This document shows positions 33,323 to 42,211 of a stretch of 64,000 bases of DNA, in pieces; position 1 is the first letter of the stretch, and each line of letters opens with the position of its first letter. The notes beneath the pieces are model-generated. The model did not search any database. It worked only from the letters and a program-made list of their open reading frames with translations, and was not told the origin of the DNA. A program made the translations under genes and the position numbers. Location: the NCBI RefSeq assembly GCF_040560245.1, contig NZ_JAKMWP010000003.1, one strand, 5' to 3'. The DNA comes from Morganella sibonii (lineage in GTDB: Bacteria > Pseudomonadota > Gammaproteobacteria > Enterobacterales > Enterobacteriaceae).

Positions 33323-35307
33323 TGAAAGCAATCGTATTTGCCTACCATGATATTGGTTGTGTCGGATTGAAGGCCCTGAAACAAGCGGGCTTTGATATTC
33401 AGGCCGTCTTTACCCATACGGACGACCCGGGTGAAAACCATTTCTTTTCATCGGTAGCCCGCGTCAGCGCGGACATGGAACTGCCGGTTTATGCCCCTGA
33501 AAACGTTAACCATCCGCTGTGGGTGGATCGCATCCGTGAGCTGAAACCGGATGTTATTTTCTCTTTCTACTACCGCGATATGCTGAGCGAAGACATTCTG
33601 GCGCTGGCACCGAAAGGCGCATTCAACCTGCACGGTTCTCTGCTGCCGAAATACCGCGGCCGCGCGCCAATCAACTGGGCTGTTCTCAACGGTGAAACTG
33701 AAACCGGTGTCACTCTGCACAAAATGGTCGCCAAAGCGGATGCCGGTGATATCGTTGCGCAGGAAAAAGTCACTATCGGTGCGGATGACTCTTCTCTGAT
33801 TGTTCACGGTAAAGTCCGTGAAGCGGCAGAAACTCTGCTGAATAAAACATTACCGCTGATTGAGGCCGGTACTTACAAAACCACCGCGCAGGATGAATCT
33901 CAGGCAACGTATTTCGGCCGCCGTTGCGCGGAAGATGGCCTGATTGACTGGAACCAGTCTGCGGCACAGATCCACAACCTGGTCCGTGCAGTGACTGAAC
34001 CGTATCCGGGTGCATTCACTTTCCTGGGTGAGCGCAAAATGATCATCTGGCGCAGCCGCGTGCTGGCTGACAACAAAGGCAAGCGTCCGGGAACCGTTAT
34101 TTCTGCCGAGCCGCTGGTTATTGCCTGCGGAAACGGCGCGCTGGAAGTGATCAGCGGCCAGGGCGAATCCGGTCTGTATGTGCAGGGTACCCGTCTGGCA
34201 GCGGAAATGGGTATTGTGACCGATGTCCGTGTCGGACCGAAAGCCACTGCTCAGGTTGCCCGCCGTAAGCGTGTTCTGATCCTGGGTGTGAACGGTTTCA
34301 TCGGTAACCATTTGACCGAACGTCTGCTGGAAGACGGCAACTACGATATCTATGGTATGGATATCAGCTCTTCCGCGATTGACCGTTTCATCGGTGATGA
34401 GCGTTTCCACTTTATCGAAGGGGATGTCAGCATCCACACCGAGTGGATTGAGTATCACATCAAAAAATGTGATGTCATTCTGCCGCTGGTGGCAATCGCC
34501 ACGCCAATCGAATACACCCGTAACCCGCTGCGTGTGTTCGAGCTGGACTTCGAAGAAAACCTGAAAATCGTCCGTTACTGTGCGAAATACAACAAACGGA
34601 TCATCTTCCCGTCCACCTCTGAAGTGTACGGCATGTGTGATGATAAAGAGTTCGACGAAGACAATTCACGTCTGATCGTCGGCCCAATCAACAAACAGCG
34701 CTGGATTTACTCTGTCTCCAAACAGCTGCTTGACCGGGTTATCTGGGCATACGGTGCGAAAGAAGGTCTGAAATTCACACTGTTCCGTCCGTTCAACTGG
34801 ATGGGACCGCGTCTGGACAGCCTGAACTCTGCGCGTATCGGCAGCTCCCGTGCTATCACACAGCTGATCCTGAACCTGGTGGAAGGGTCACCGATTAAAC
34901 TGGTTGACGGTGGTGAGCAGAAGCGCTGCTTTACTGATATCCATGACGGTATCGAAGCCCTGTTCCGTATCATTGAAAACCGTGACGGTAAATGTGACGG
35001 TCAGATTATCAACATCGGTAACCCGGTGAACGAAGCGAGTATCCGCGAACTGGCAGAAATGCTGCTCGACTGCTTCGAAAAACATCCGCTGCGTGACAAC
35101 TTCCCGCCGTTTGCCGGCTTCCGTAAAATCGAAAGCAGCACCTATTACGGTAAAGGTTACCAGGATGTGGAACACCGTAAACCAAGCATTAAAAATGCGG
35201 AGCGTTTACTGGACTGGAAACCGACTATCGACACCCGCCAGACTGTGGAAGAAACACTCGATTTCTTCCTGCGCGGTGCGGTTGAAGAGCTGAGGAATGA
35301 CGAGTAA
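33322..35307 (+). CDS. arnA: Bifunctional UDP-GlcA decarboxylase / UDP-Ara4N formyltransferase ArnA
   Basis: Two-domain cytoplasmic enzyme of 661 residues. The N-terminal formyltransferase (about 1-305) contains FNLHGSLLPKYRGRAPINW with the catalytic Asn-His pair near 102-104. The C-terminal oxidative decarboxylase (about 306-660) contains the Rossmann start ILGVNGFIGNHL near 320 and YSVSKQLLDR with the Tyr-x3-Lys pair near 463. It makes UDP-Ara4O for ArnB and formylates the product. Overlaps arnC and arnD by one base each through TAATG. Confidence 0.97.
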   Translation: MKAIVFAYHDIGCVGLKALKQAGFDIQAVFTHTDDPGENHFFSSVARVSADMELPVYAPENVNHPLWVDRIRELKPDVIFSFYYRDMLSEDILALAPKGAFNLHGSLLPKYRGRAPINWAVLNGETETGVTLHKMVAKADAGDIVAQEKVTIGADDSSLIVHGKVREAAETLLNKTLPLIEAGTYKTTAQDESQATYFGRRCAEDGLIDWNQSAAQIHNLVRAVTEPYPGAFTFLGERKMIIWRSRVLADNKGKRPGTVISAEPLVIACGNGALEVISGQGESGLYVQGTRLAAEMGIVTDVRVGPKATAQVARRKRVLILGVNGFIGNHLTERLLEDGNYDIYGMDISSSAIDRFIGDERFHFIEGDVSIHTEWIEYHIKKCDVILPLVAIATPIEYTRNPLRVFELDFEENLKIVRYCAKYNKRIIFPSTSEVYGMCDDKEFDEDNSRLIVGPINKQRWIYSVSKQLLDRVIWAYGAKEGLKFTLFRPFNWMGPRLDSLNSARIGSSRAITQLILNLVEGSPIKLVDGGEQKRCFTDIHDGIEALFRIIENRDGKCDGQIINIGNPVNEASIRELAEMLLDCFEKHPLRDNFPPFAGFRKIESSTYYGKGYQDVEHRKPSIKNAERLLDWKPTIDTRQTVEETLDFFLRGAVEELRNDE

Positions 35308-36200
35308 TGAGAAATGTCGGCCTGCGGGTTGACGTGGATACCTACCGCGGCACACTGGAAGGTGTGCCGCAGTTACTGAAGGTATTTGCGCAGCACGATA
35401 TTAAAGCCAGTTTTTTCTTCAGCGTCGGGCCGGATAATATGGGGCGTCACTTGTGGCGCCTTTTGCGTCCTAAGTTTCTGTGGAAAATGCTGCGCTCCAA
35501 TGCGGCTTCATTGTATGGCCTTGATATTCTGCTGGCCGGTACGGCATGGCCGGGTAAGAAAATTGCCCGTGACCTGGGGTATCTGATGAAGCAGACGCTG
35601 GATGCCGGTCATGAGGTTGGTTTGCACGCCTGGGATCATCAGGGCTGGCAGGCAAAAATCGGCCGCTGGACACCGGAACAAATCACCGAACAGATCCGCC
35701 TGGGTACAGATGCGTTATCACAGGCGACCGGACAGCCGGTGCAGTGCTCCGCGGTTGCGGGCTGGCGTGCGGATGAGCGGGTGATTGAAGCCAAGCAGGC
35801 ATTTGGTTTTGCATATAACAGCGATTGCCGGGGGACGCATCCGTTTCGTCCGCTTCTTGCAGACGGGACTACCGGAACCGTGCAGATTCCTGTTACACTG
35901 CCGACCTATGATGAAGTGGTTGGGCCGCAGGTGGCTGATGCGGATTTTAACGACTTTATCCTCGATGCCATCAGACGGGATCAGGGCGTGCCGGTCTATA
36001 CTATCCACACAGAAGTGGAAGGGATGTCCAAAGCCGCGCAGTTTGAAGCATTACTGGAACGGATTAAAAATGAGGATTTCCGCTTTTGTCCGCTCAGTGA
36101 ACTGCTGCCGTCTGATTTATCAACATTACCGACAGGCAAAGTGGTCCGGGGGGATTTCCCCGGCCGGGAAGGGTGGCTGGGCTGCCAACAAGAGGGATAG
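35307..36200 (+). CDS. arnD: Ara4FN-undecaprenyl deformylase ArnD
   Basis: NodB-type deacetylase family enzyme that removes the formyl group from undecaprenyl-phosphate Ara4FN, 297 residues. RVDVDTYRGTLEGVP near the start carries the metal-binding Asp pair, HEVGLHAWDHQGWQ near residue 100 carries the His ligands, and VAGWRADERVIE follows. YTIHTEVEGMSK is near 233. The ATG overlaps the arnA stop; arnT begins six bases after its end. Confidence 0.96.
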   Translation: MRNVGLRVDVDTYRGTLEGVPQLLKVFAQHDIKASFFFSVGPDNMGRHLWRLLRPKFLWKMLRSNAASLYGLDILLAGTAWPGKKIARDLGYLMKQTLDAGHEVGLHAWDHQGWQAKIGRWTPEQITEQIRLGTDALSQATGQPVQCSAVAGWRADERVIEAKQAFGFAYNSDCRGTHPFRPLLADGTTGTVQIPVTLPTYDEVVGPQVADADFNDFILDAIRRDQGVPVYTIHTEVEGMSKAAQFEALLERIKNEDFRFCPLSELLPSDLSTLPTGKVVRGDFPGREGWLGCQQEG

Positions 36201-36206
36201 CATTGC

Positions 36207-37868
36207 ATGCTGAATAACCGGGCGAGTAAAATCGGAGCCTTTCTGCTGGCTCTTTTTTTCGTGTTAACTTACCTTTTCCCTATCAATGATCGTCTGCTCT
36301 GGCATCCGGATGAAACCCGGTATGCGGAAATCAGCCGTGAAATGGTGACACAGGGTGACTGGGTTGTCCCCAAATTACTCGATCTGCGTTATTTTGAAAA
36401 ACCGGTGGCCGGTTACTGGGTGAATAACATCAGCCAGCTGGTCTTCGGTCATACCAATTTTGCTGTCCGTGCCGGCTCCGTATTCAGTATCCTTATCAGC
36501 ACGCTGCTGGTTTACTGGATGACCCTGCTGATGTGGCGCAACCGCCATACCGCGTTTGTTGCGTCGCTGGTCTTTATCTCCATGTTTCTGGTGTTCAGTG
36601 TCGGTACATACAGTGTGCTTGACCCGATGTTTGCTATGTGGGTGGTGGCCTCGATGGCCTTCAGCTTCAGGGCACTGAAAGCCGAAAATCTGAAAACCAG
36701 GATAACCTCCTGGTGCCTGCTGGGTTTGTCCTGCGGTATGGGGTTTATGACCAAAGGCTTTCTCGCACTGGCTATTCCGGTGGTGGCGATGCTGCCGGTC
36801 ATGCTGTACCAGCGGCGTTTTACTGAATTACTGAAGTTCGGTCCGCTGGCTGTGATCTGTGCTGTACTGATCAGCCTGCCGTGGGCGATAGCGGTACATC
36901 AGCAGGAGCCGGATTACTGGCGCTATTTTATTGTGGTGGAGCATTTCCAGCGTTTCTCCGGTGAAGATGCCCAGCACGCCTCGCCGGTCTGGTATTACAT
37001 TCCGGTGATCCTGCTCGGCTGTCTGCCGTGGCTGGCGCTGCTGCCGGGAGCATTGTCCAAAGGCTGGAAAGAGCGGCGTAATAATCCGCCGATGTTCTTC
37101 CTGTTCTGCTGGTTTGTTGCCCCGTTCCTGCTGTTCAGTATTGCCAAAGGCAAACTGCCGACTTACATGCTGCCGCTGATGGCGCCTCTGGCGGTAATGA
37201 TCGCCAAATACGGCGTTGACTGTGTCCGCAAACACCGGATGCGGGCGTTACAGGCGAACGGTATTCTGAATCTGGCTTTTGGTGCTGTCGCTGTCGCCGG
37301 ACTGATAGTGGCCAGTTATCTGGTCAAAAAACCGATTTATCAGCCTGATGAATGGTCCAAAGTGGTGCTGGGTATTGTTGCCTTTACTATCTGGGGCATC
37401 ATCGGCTATCTCTGTTATCTGCTGAAAGCAAAACACTGGCTGTGGGCAGCTTCCTGCTCGCTGGTGGTGAGTTTGATCTTCGGCAGCGCAGTGCCGGATC
37501 GCTCAGTGGACTCAAAACTGCCGCAGCTCTTTATCCGCCAGAATATGGCTGATCTGGAAAAGAGCCCGTTTATTGTCAGTAACAGCGTCGGTATTGGCGC
37601 CGGGCTGGCGTGGGAACTGAAACGCGGTGACATTTATCTGCTGAATAATTCCGGTGAGCTGACTTACGGTCTGAAATATCCGGACAGCGAATACCGCCTT
37701 CTGAAAGATGCAAATTTCGCAGAATGGCTGGCGGAAACCCGCAAAAAGGGGCAGGTCGCACTGCTGGTAACAGATAAAAATGATACCTACGATGCCAAAC
37801 TGCCGCCGGCAGACAAGCGCACCGAAAACAGCCGGATGACGCTCTATATCTACGATAAACAGCCATAA
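36207..37868 (+). CDS. arnT: Lipid A Ara4N transferase ArnT (operon copy)
   Basis: GT-C membrane transferase that puts L-Ara4N on lipid A phosphates at the periplasmic face, 553 residues. The first periplasmic loop has HPDETRYAEISREM, with the catalytic and metal-binding acids, then RYFEKPVAGYWVNNISQ. About twelve to thirteen membrane helices fill residues 10-420; a soluble C-terminal domain (about 430-553) follows with NSVGIGAGLAWELKRGDIYL. The modification confers polymyxin resistance. It sits in the standard arn order, three bases before arnE. Confidence 0.96.
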   Translation: MLNNRASKIGAFLLALFFVLTYLFPINDRLLWHPDETRYAEISREMVTQGDWVVPKLLDLRYFEKPVAGYWVNNISQLVFGHTNFAVRAGSVFSILISTLLVYWMTLLMWRNRHTAFVASLVFISMFLVFSVGTYSVLDPMFAMWVVASMAFSFRALKAENLKTRITSWCLLGLSCGMGFMTKGFLALAIPVVAMLPVMLYQRRFTELLKFGPLAVICAVLISLPWAIAVHQQEPDYWRYFIVVEHFQRFSGEDAQHASPVWYYIPVILLGCLPWLALLPGALSKGWKERRNNPPMFFLFCWFVAPFLLFSIAKGKLPTYMLPLMAPLAVMIAKYGVDCVRKHRMRALQANGILNLAFGAVAVAGLIVASYLVKKPIYQPDEWSKVVLGIVAFTIWGIIGYLCYLLKAKHWLWAASCSLVVSLIFGSAVPDRSVDSKLPQLFIRQNMADLEKSPFIVSNSVGIGAGLAWELKRGDIYLLNNSGELTYGLKYPDSEYRLLKDANFAEWLAETRKKGQVALLVTDKNDTYDAKLPPADKRTENSRMTLYIYDKQP

Positions 37869-37871
37869 GGT

Positions 37872-38225
37872 GTGATGGTGTTCGGGCAAATCGTTTTACT
37901 GATTATTGTGAGTTTTCTCACCTGCGGCGGCCAGATCTGTCAAAAGCAGGCTGTGGATGTCTGGCAGGCCGCGCAGGAAAATGCGAAGCGCAAGAGCCTG
38001 TACTGGCTGGCACTGGCGGTATTTCTGCTTGGCCTGGGGATGCTGCTGTGGCTGAAGTTATTGCAGGTGATGCCGCTGAATATTGCCTATCCTATGCTGA
38101 GTATCAATTTTGTGGTGGTTACGCTGGTCGCTCAGTTTTTGTATGGTGAGCGGGTGACCCGTAAACACTGGTGCGGTGTGGCCGCGATTGTCACCGGCGT
38201 GATTCTGATGGGAGCCGGACACTGA
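37872..38225 (+). CDS. arnE: Ara4N-undecaprenyl flippase subunit ArnE
   Basis: Small multidrug-resistance-like protein with four membrane helices, 117 residues. With ArnF it moves undecaprenyl-phosphate Ara4N across the inner membrane. CGGQICQKQAVDVWQ after helix 1 and PLNIAYPMLSINFVVVTLVA in helix 3 are typical. The stop TGATG overlaps the arnF start. Confidence 0.93.
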   Translation: MMVFGQIVLLIIVSFLTCGGQICQKQAVDVWQAAQENAKRKSLYWLALAVFLLGLGMLLWLKLLQVMPLNIAYPMLSINFVVVTLVAQFLYGERVTRKHWCGVAAIVTGVILMGAGH

Positions 38226-38617
38226 TGCGCGGATATCTCTGGGTACTAGGCAGTGTACTGTTTGTTACCGCAGCGCAATTGCTGCTGAAACTGGGTGTGA
38301 CGCAGTTACCGGATATTGCGCTGAGTTCGCAGTGGCTGGATATCCGCCTGCTGTTATCGCAATGGCAGCCGTTTGCCATCGTATTCGCCGGATTGGCCGG
38401 GTATGTCATGTCGATGGTGTGCTGGCTGCTTGCACTGCGGGATTTGCCGCTCAATAAAGCTTATCCGCTTATCAGCCTGAGTTATGTATTTGTCTATCTG
38501 CTGGCGGCATTCCTGCCCTGGTTTAATGAAGGTGTCTCGCTGATTAAAAGTATCGGTATTATTTTTATTCTGTTTGGTGTGCGCCTGATCCACAGTAAAG
38601 AAAAACCCGCCGTATAA
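38225..38617 (+). CDS. arnF: Ara4N-undecaprenyl flippase subunit ArnF
   Basis: Partner of ArnE, 130 residues, four membrane helices. VLFVTAAQLLLKLGVTQLP is helix 1, and DLPLNKAYPLISLSYVFVYL is the shared EMR-type signature. The ATG at 38225, overlapping the arnE stop, is preferred to an out-of-context start at 38171. The tail HSKEKPAV is basic and cytoplasmic. Last gene of the main arn operon. Confidence 0.93.
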   Translation: MRGYLWVLGSVLFVTAAQLLLKLGVTQLPDIALSSQWLDIRLLLSQWQPFAIVFAGLAGYVMSMVCWLLALRDLPLNKAYPLISLSYVFVYLLAAFLPWFNEGVSLIKSIGIIFILFGVRLIHSKEKPAV

Positions 38618-38649
38618 TCATAATACGGCTTAGTGTTTTATTAAGCCGT
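38609..38649 (+). other. Two overlapping, mutually exclusive hairpins after arnF
   Basis: GCCGTAT (38609-38615) can pair with ATACGGC (38623-38629), or ACGGCTTA (38625-38632) can pair with TAAGCCGT (38642-38649). The two stems share 38625-38629, so only one can form. The arnF stop codon lies inside the first stem. No T run follows directly. Confidence 0.6.
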
Positions 38650-38658
38650 CATTAAACG

Positions 38659-38675
38659 ATTAAGCCTGTATTAAT
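38659..38675 (+). promoter_or_regulatory. PmrA/RppA-type box of the second arnT
   Basis: ATTAAG-CCTGT-ATTAAT repeats the motif found before arnB (same first half, same five-base spacing). It lies 21 bp before TATAAA at 38697-38702, a likely -10. This gives the second arnT a promoter of its own that should respond to the same regulator as the arn operon. Confidence 0.5.
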
Positions 38676-38812
38676 CCCTCCGTTTTTTCTTTGTTGTATA
38701 AACAAAATATCCTGTTACACCGTGAATTATTTTCCCATACCCGGGTCTTAATGGAAGTAACAGAGATGATTACCTTATTGTTATCAGATCATATCTTTGT
38801 CCGGAGGTGATA

Positions 38813-40510
38813 TTGGACATTACCAGCCGTAAGTCCGTGTTTAATGTGGCGTATCCGTCAGTTGCAATGTGGACTGTATTATTCCTGTTGTTTATTGCAG
38901 TAACCTATTTTTTACCTCTGGAATTCCGGGCATTGTGGCAGCCCGATGAAACCCGCTATGCTGAAATCAGCCGGGAAATGCTGGCTGATGGTAACTGGGT
39001 TGTGCCTCACCTGCTGGATATCCGCTATTTTGAAAAACCGGTGGCGGGTTATTGGGTGAATAATATCAGTCAGATGCTGTTCGGGCACACTCAGTTCGCT
39101 GTCCGTTTTGGGGTTCTTTTCTCAACCATGGTCAGTACATTGCTGGTTTACCGGCTGGCAATGAAAATGTGGAACGAAAAGGTGATTGCCCGCACTGCTG
39201 CGTTCCTGTATGCCAGTATGTTACTGGTACTGGCGCTCGGTACATACAGCACGCTGGACCCGATTCTGACGATGTGGATCACACTGGTGATTTATCTCAG
39301 TTACGGGCTGACAACAGCGCAGACGCGCGGTGCGTTGCTGGGGTACTGGGTTGCCTTCGGGCTGGCCTGTGGTATGGCGCTGATGACAAAAGGTTTTCTG
39401 GCTCTGGTATTACCGGTTATTGCGCTGATCCCGGTACATATTTTCTACCGCCGTTTAAAAATAATGCTCTGTTATTGCTGGGCGGGAATTGCGGCGGCCG
39501 GGCTTATCACACTGCCGTGGGCAATTGCGGTGTATCATGCCGAACCGGATTTCTGGCGTTATTTTGTGGTGGTTGAGCATTTACAGCGCTTTATGAGTAA
39601 AGAGGCACAAAACCTCTCCCCGTTCTGGTTTTTCATCCCGATTTTATTTGCCGGTGTATTACCCTGGAGCGGTTTTTTATTCGGGGCATTGAAACAGGGC
39701 TGGCAGCAGCGCCGGGAAAATAAACCACTGTTTTTCCTGCTGTGCTGGACCGTATTGCCGTTTTTATTTTTCAGTATCGCCAAAGGGAAATTACTGACCT
39801 ATATTCTGCCGGTCATTGCGCCGCTGACTATTCTGATGGCGGCTTATATTCATACTTTGATAAAGAAACAGGCTGTTACAGTATTTAAACTGAATGCGGT
39901 GATTAATATTATTTTCGGTTGTTGCGCGGTCATTGCGCTGCTGGTGATCAATAATCTGGAAAATACCCTGGTTTATTCTGCCGCTGAACGGGGTAAATTT
40001 ACCGGCGCTATTGCGATTTTTTTGTTCTGGATTGCGGTTTCGGTGGTTACTTTGATAAAAGGCTGCCGCTACTGGCTGCTGGCGGCATTTTGTACCGTTG
40101 CTATCAGTCTGTCGGTCAGTTCACTGTTACCGGCCAGAACGGAACGAGCGAATTTACCGCAGATTTTTATTCAGAATAATATCGCACTGCTGAAGGATGC
40201 GCGTTATATCCTGGTCAACAGTGTCGGCATCGGGACATCAGCGGCCTGGGAATTACAGCGCAGTGATATTTATATGTTCGATCGTCCGGGAGAGCTGAAA
40301 TACGGGCTGAGTGATTTATATCCGGATGCCAAATCAAAGTTTATCAGCCATGAGAATTTTGAATCCTGGCTGGAAAATGCCCGTAAAACCGGTGATGTTG
40401 CATTGATCCTGCGTGACCGTCACGGGGTGGATGAAAATGATGTTTCTCCGGCGGATGAATTTATCACTGACGATAATCTGACATTGCTTTATTACCGGAA
40501 AATGCCGTAA
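38813..40510 (+). CDS. arnT: Second ArnT-like glycosyltransferase (tandem paralogue)
   Basis: Full-length ArnT homologue of 565 residues located 195 bp after arnF. All ArnT landmarks are kept: QPDETRYAEISREM in the first periplasmic loop, RYFEKPVAGYWVNNISQML, the repeated helices, and the soluble end with NSVGIGTSAAWELQRSDIYM. The N-terminus is about ten residues longer than in the operon copy. The start is probably TTG at 38813, placed five bases after GGAGG within an extended anti-16S match GGAGGTGAT. The GTG at 38807 overlaps that site and is unlikely. It may add Ara4N at another site, or another sugar. It looks functional, not a relic. Confidence 0.9.
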   Translation: MDITSRKSVFNVAYPSVAMWTVLFLLFIAVTYFLPLEFRALWQPDETRYAEISREMLADGNWVVPHLLDIRYFEKPVAGYWVNNISQMLFGHTQFAVRFGVLFSTMVSTLLVYRLAMKMWNEKVIARTAAFLYASMLLVLALGTYSTLDPILTMWITLVIYLSYGLTTAQTRGALLGYWVAFGLACGMALMTKGFLALVLPVIALIPVHIFYRRLKIMLCYCWAGIAAAGLITLPWAIAVYHAEPDFWRYFVVVEHLQRFMSKEAQNLSPFWFFIPILFAGVLPWSGFLFGALKQGWQQRRENKPLFFLLCWTVLPFLFFSIAKGKLLTYILPVIAPLTILMAAYIHTLIKKQAVTVFKLNAVINIIFGCCAVIALLVINNLENTLVYSAAERGKFTGAIAIFLFWIAVSVVTLIKGCRYWLLAAFCTVAISLSVSSLLPARTERANLPQIFIQNNIALLKDARYILVNSVGIGTSAAWELQRSDIYMFDRPGELKYGLSDLYPDAKSKFISHENFESWLENARKTGDVALILRDRHGVDENDVSPADEFITDDNLTLLYYRKMP

Positions 40511-40601
40511 TACCCGGTGAAATACGCCAAATATTGACTTTCACCCGCAGATATTAATACAGTAATGCGGGTTGAAGGTCAGCTGTACCGGGGATAATAC
40601 A

Positions 40602-41087
40602 ATGAAAATGATATTCCGCTCTCTGCTTTTTATTTGTGTATTAGCCGTTGTCGGCTGTTCATCGACACCGCGTAAATATCATGCACCTCCGATCAAAACG
40701 GAGTTATCAGATCCGATTATGGTTATCGCCCAATTGCGGGAACAATTATCGCAATGGTACGGTACGCCTTATCATTATGGCGGAATGGATATAAACGGTA
40801 TCGATTGTTCCGGTTTTGTCTACCGGACATTTAACGACCGCTTTGCGATTTCACTCCCGCGCACCACCAAAGCTCAGACAACATACGGAACCCGGATTGA
40901 TGCTGAAGATTTACAACCCGGCGACCTGGTATTTTTTAAAACCGGCGGTGGCGAAAACGGGTTACATGTCGGTATTTATGATTCTGACCGTGCCTTTATT
41001 CACGCCTCGACCAGTAAGGGCGTGATGCGTTCCAGCCTTGATAACGTTTACTGGAAAAAAGTCTTCTGGCAGGCGCGCAGGCTTTAA
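40602..41087 (+). CDS. nlpC: Lipoprotein peptidoglycan endopeptidase NlpC
   Basis: NlpC/P60 cysteine peptidase lipoprotein of 161 residues. The signal MIFRSLLFICVLAVVGC ends in a lipobox with Cys at about 19. Catalytic Cys is in GIDCSGFVYRTF near residue 68, His in ENGLHVGIYD near 122 and the polar third residue in FIHASTSKGVM near 134. ATG 40602 fits the lipoprotein signal; a start 30 bases upstream is rejected. A dyad at 40537-40576 (GACTTTCACCCGCA versus TGCGGGTTGAAGGTC) precedes it. In E. coli nlpC directly follows btuD. Confidence 0.93.
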   Translation: MKMIFRSLLFICVLAVVGCSSTPRKYHAPPIKTELSDPIMVIAQLREQLSQWYGTPYHYGGMDINGIDCSGFVYRTFNDRFAISLPRTTKAQTTYGTRIDAEDLQPGDLVFFKTGGGENGLHVGIYDSDRAFIHASTSKGVMRSSLDNVYWKKVFWQARRL

Positions 41088-41143
41088 AATTACCCGGATA
41101 AGTATGCTATCTTAACAGCAGCCTATTTTTTCCGGGGAACACT

Positions 41144-42160
41144 ATGTCGTCACTTCGTCTTTTTATTTCTGATTCCTGCGATCCGTGGTTCAACCTTGCC
41201 GTTGAAGAGTGTATTTTCCGTCAGATGCCCGCTGACCAGCGCGTATTATTTTTATGGCGTAATAATGACACTGTCGTTATCGGACGGGCACAAAACCCGT
41301 GGAAGGAATGCAATACCCGCAAAATGGAATCCGATCATATTAAATTAGCCCGGCGCAGCAGCGGCGGCGGGGCGGTATTCCATGATATGGGAAATACAAA
41401 TTTCACCTTTATGGCCGGGAAACCGGAATATGATAAAACGGTTTCGACCAATATTATTCTTGACGGGTTATCCCGGCTCGGAATTTCGGTGTCGGCATCC
41501 GGCCGTAATGATCTGGTGGTCAACAGTGAAGACGGTGAGCGGAAAATTTCCGGCTCGGCGTATCGTGAAACCAAAGATCGCGGTTTCCACCACGGCACTG
41601 TGTTAATTAATGCTGACCTGAGCCGTCTGGCGGATTACCTCAACCCGGACCCGAAAAAACTGCAGGCCAAAGGGATCACCTCTGTCCGTTCACGGGTCAC
41701 TAATCTGGCGGAAATTGTGCCGGGAATTGATCATGAGCAGGTCTGCGAATCGATTAAAGCCGCATTCTTTGATTATTACGGCGAGGCGGTACAGGAAGAA
41801 CGGATTTCGCCGGATTCACTTCCCGATTTACCCGGATTTGCAGAGACATTTGCCAGACAAAGCAGCTGGGACTGGAATTTTGGTAATGCACCGGCTTTCA
41901 GTCACCTGCTGGATACCCGCTTTAAGTGGGGGGGCATTGAGCTGCATTTCGATGTGGAGCGGGGCATTATCAGCCGGGCACAGATTTTTACTGACAGTCT
42001 CGACCCGGCACCGCTGGAACAACTGGCACAGTTGCTGACAGGTCAGCAATACAGTGCTGCTGCGGTGAAGGCTGTCTTCTCCGGCCTGATTGCCGGTTAT
42101 CCGGATATGCACAGTGAGCTGGTGCAGTTGCGGGATTGGCTGGTAACAGAACTTAAATAA
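41144..42160 (+). CDS. lplA: Lipoate-protein ligase A
   Basis: Activates free lipoate with ATP and attaches it to E2 and H proteins, 338 residues, the same as E. coli. The catalytic domain has LFLWRNNDTVVIGRAQNPW, ARRSSGGGAVFHD near residue 72 (lipoate loop), and KISGSAYRETKDRGFHHGT near 133-150 with the active lysine. The C-terminal accessory domain begins about 250. Stands alone between nlpC and a convergent regulator; a shared terminator follows. Confidence 0.97.
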   Translation: MSSLRLFISDSCDPWFNLAVEECIFRQMPADQRVLFLWRNNDTVVIGRAQNPWKECNTRKMESDHIKLARRSSGGGAVFHDMGNTNFTFMAGKPEYDKTVSTNIILDGLSRLGISVSASGRNDLVVNSEDGERKISGSAYRETKDRGFHHGTVLINADLSRLADYLNPDPKKLQAKGITSVRSRVTNLAEIVPGIDHEQVCESIKAAFFDYYGEAVQEERISPDSLPDLPGFAETFARQSSWDWNFGNAPAFSHLLDTRFKWGGIELHFDVERGIISRAQIFTDSLDPAPLEQLAQLLTGQQYSAAAVKAVFSGLIAGYPDMHSELVQLRDWLVTELK

Positions 42161-42161
42161 A

Positions 42162-42200
42162 AAAATATCCCCGTCCGGCGTTTGTGGCAGACGGGGATAC
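42162..42200. terminator. Bidirectional terminator lplA / MarA-like gene
   Basis: ATCCCCGTC (42167-42175) and GACGGGGAT (42190-42198) form a nine-pair stem. TACTTTT follows on the plus strand and seven T's follow on the minus strand. Confidence 0.85.
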
Positions 42201-42211
42201 TTTTCAGATTC

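Noticed and set aside
38807..38809. GTG at 38807 as the start of the second arnT
   Set aside because: It lies within the GGAGGTGAT ribosome-binding sequence; TTG at 38813 has proper spacing.
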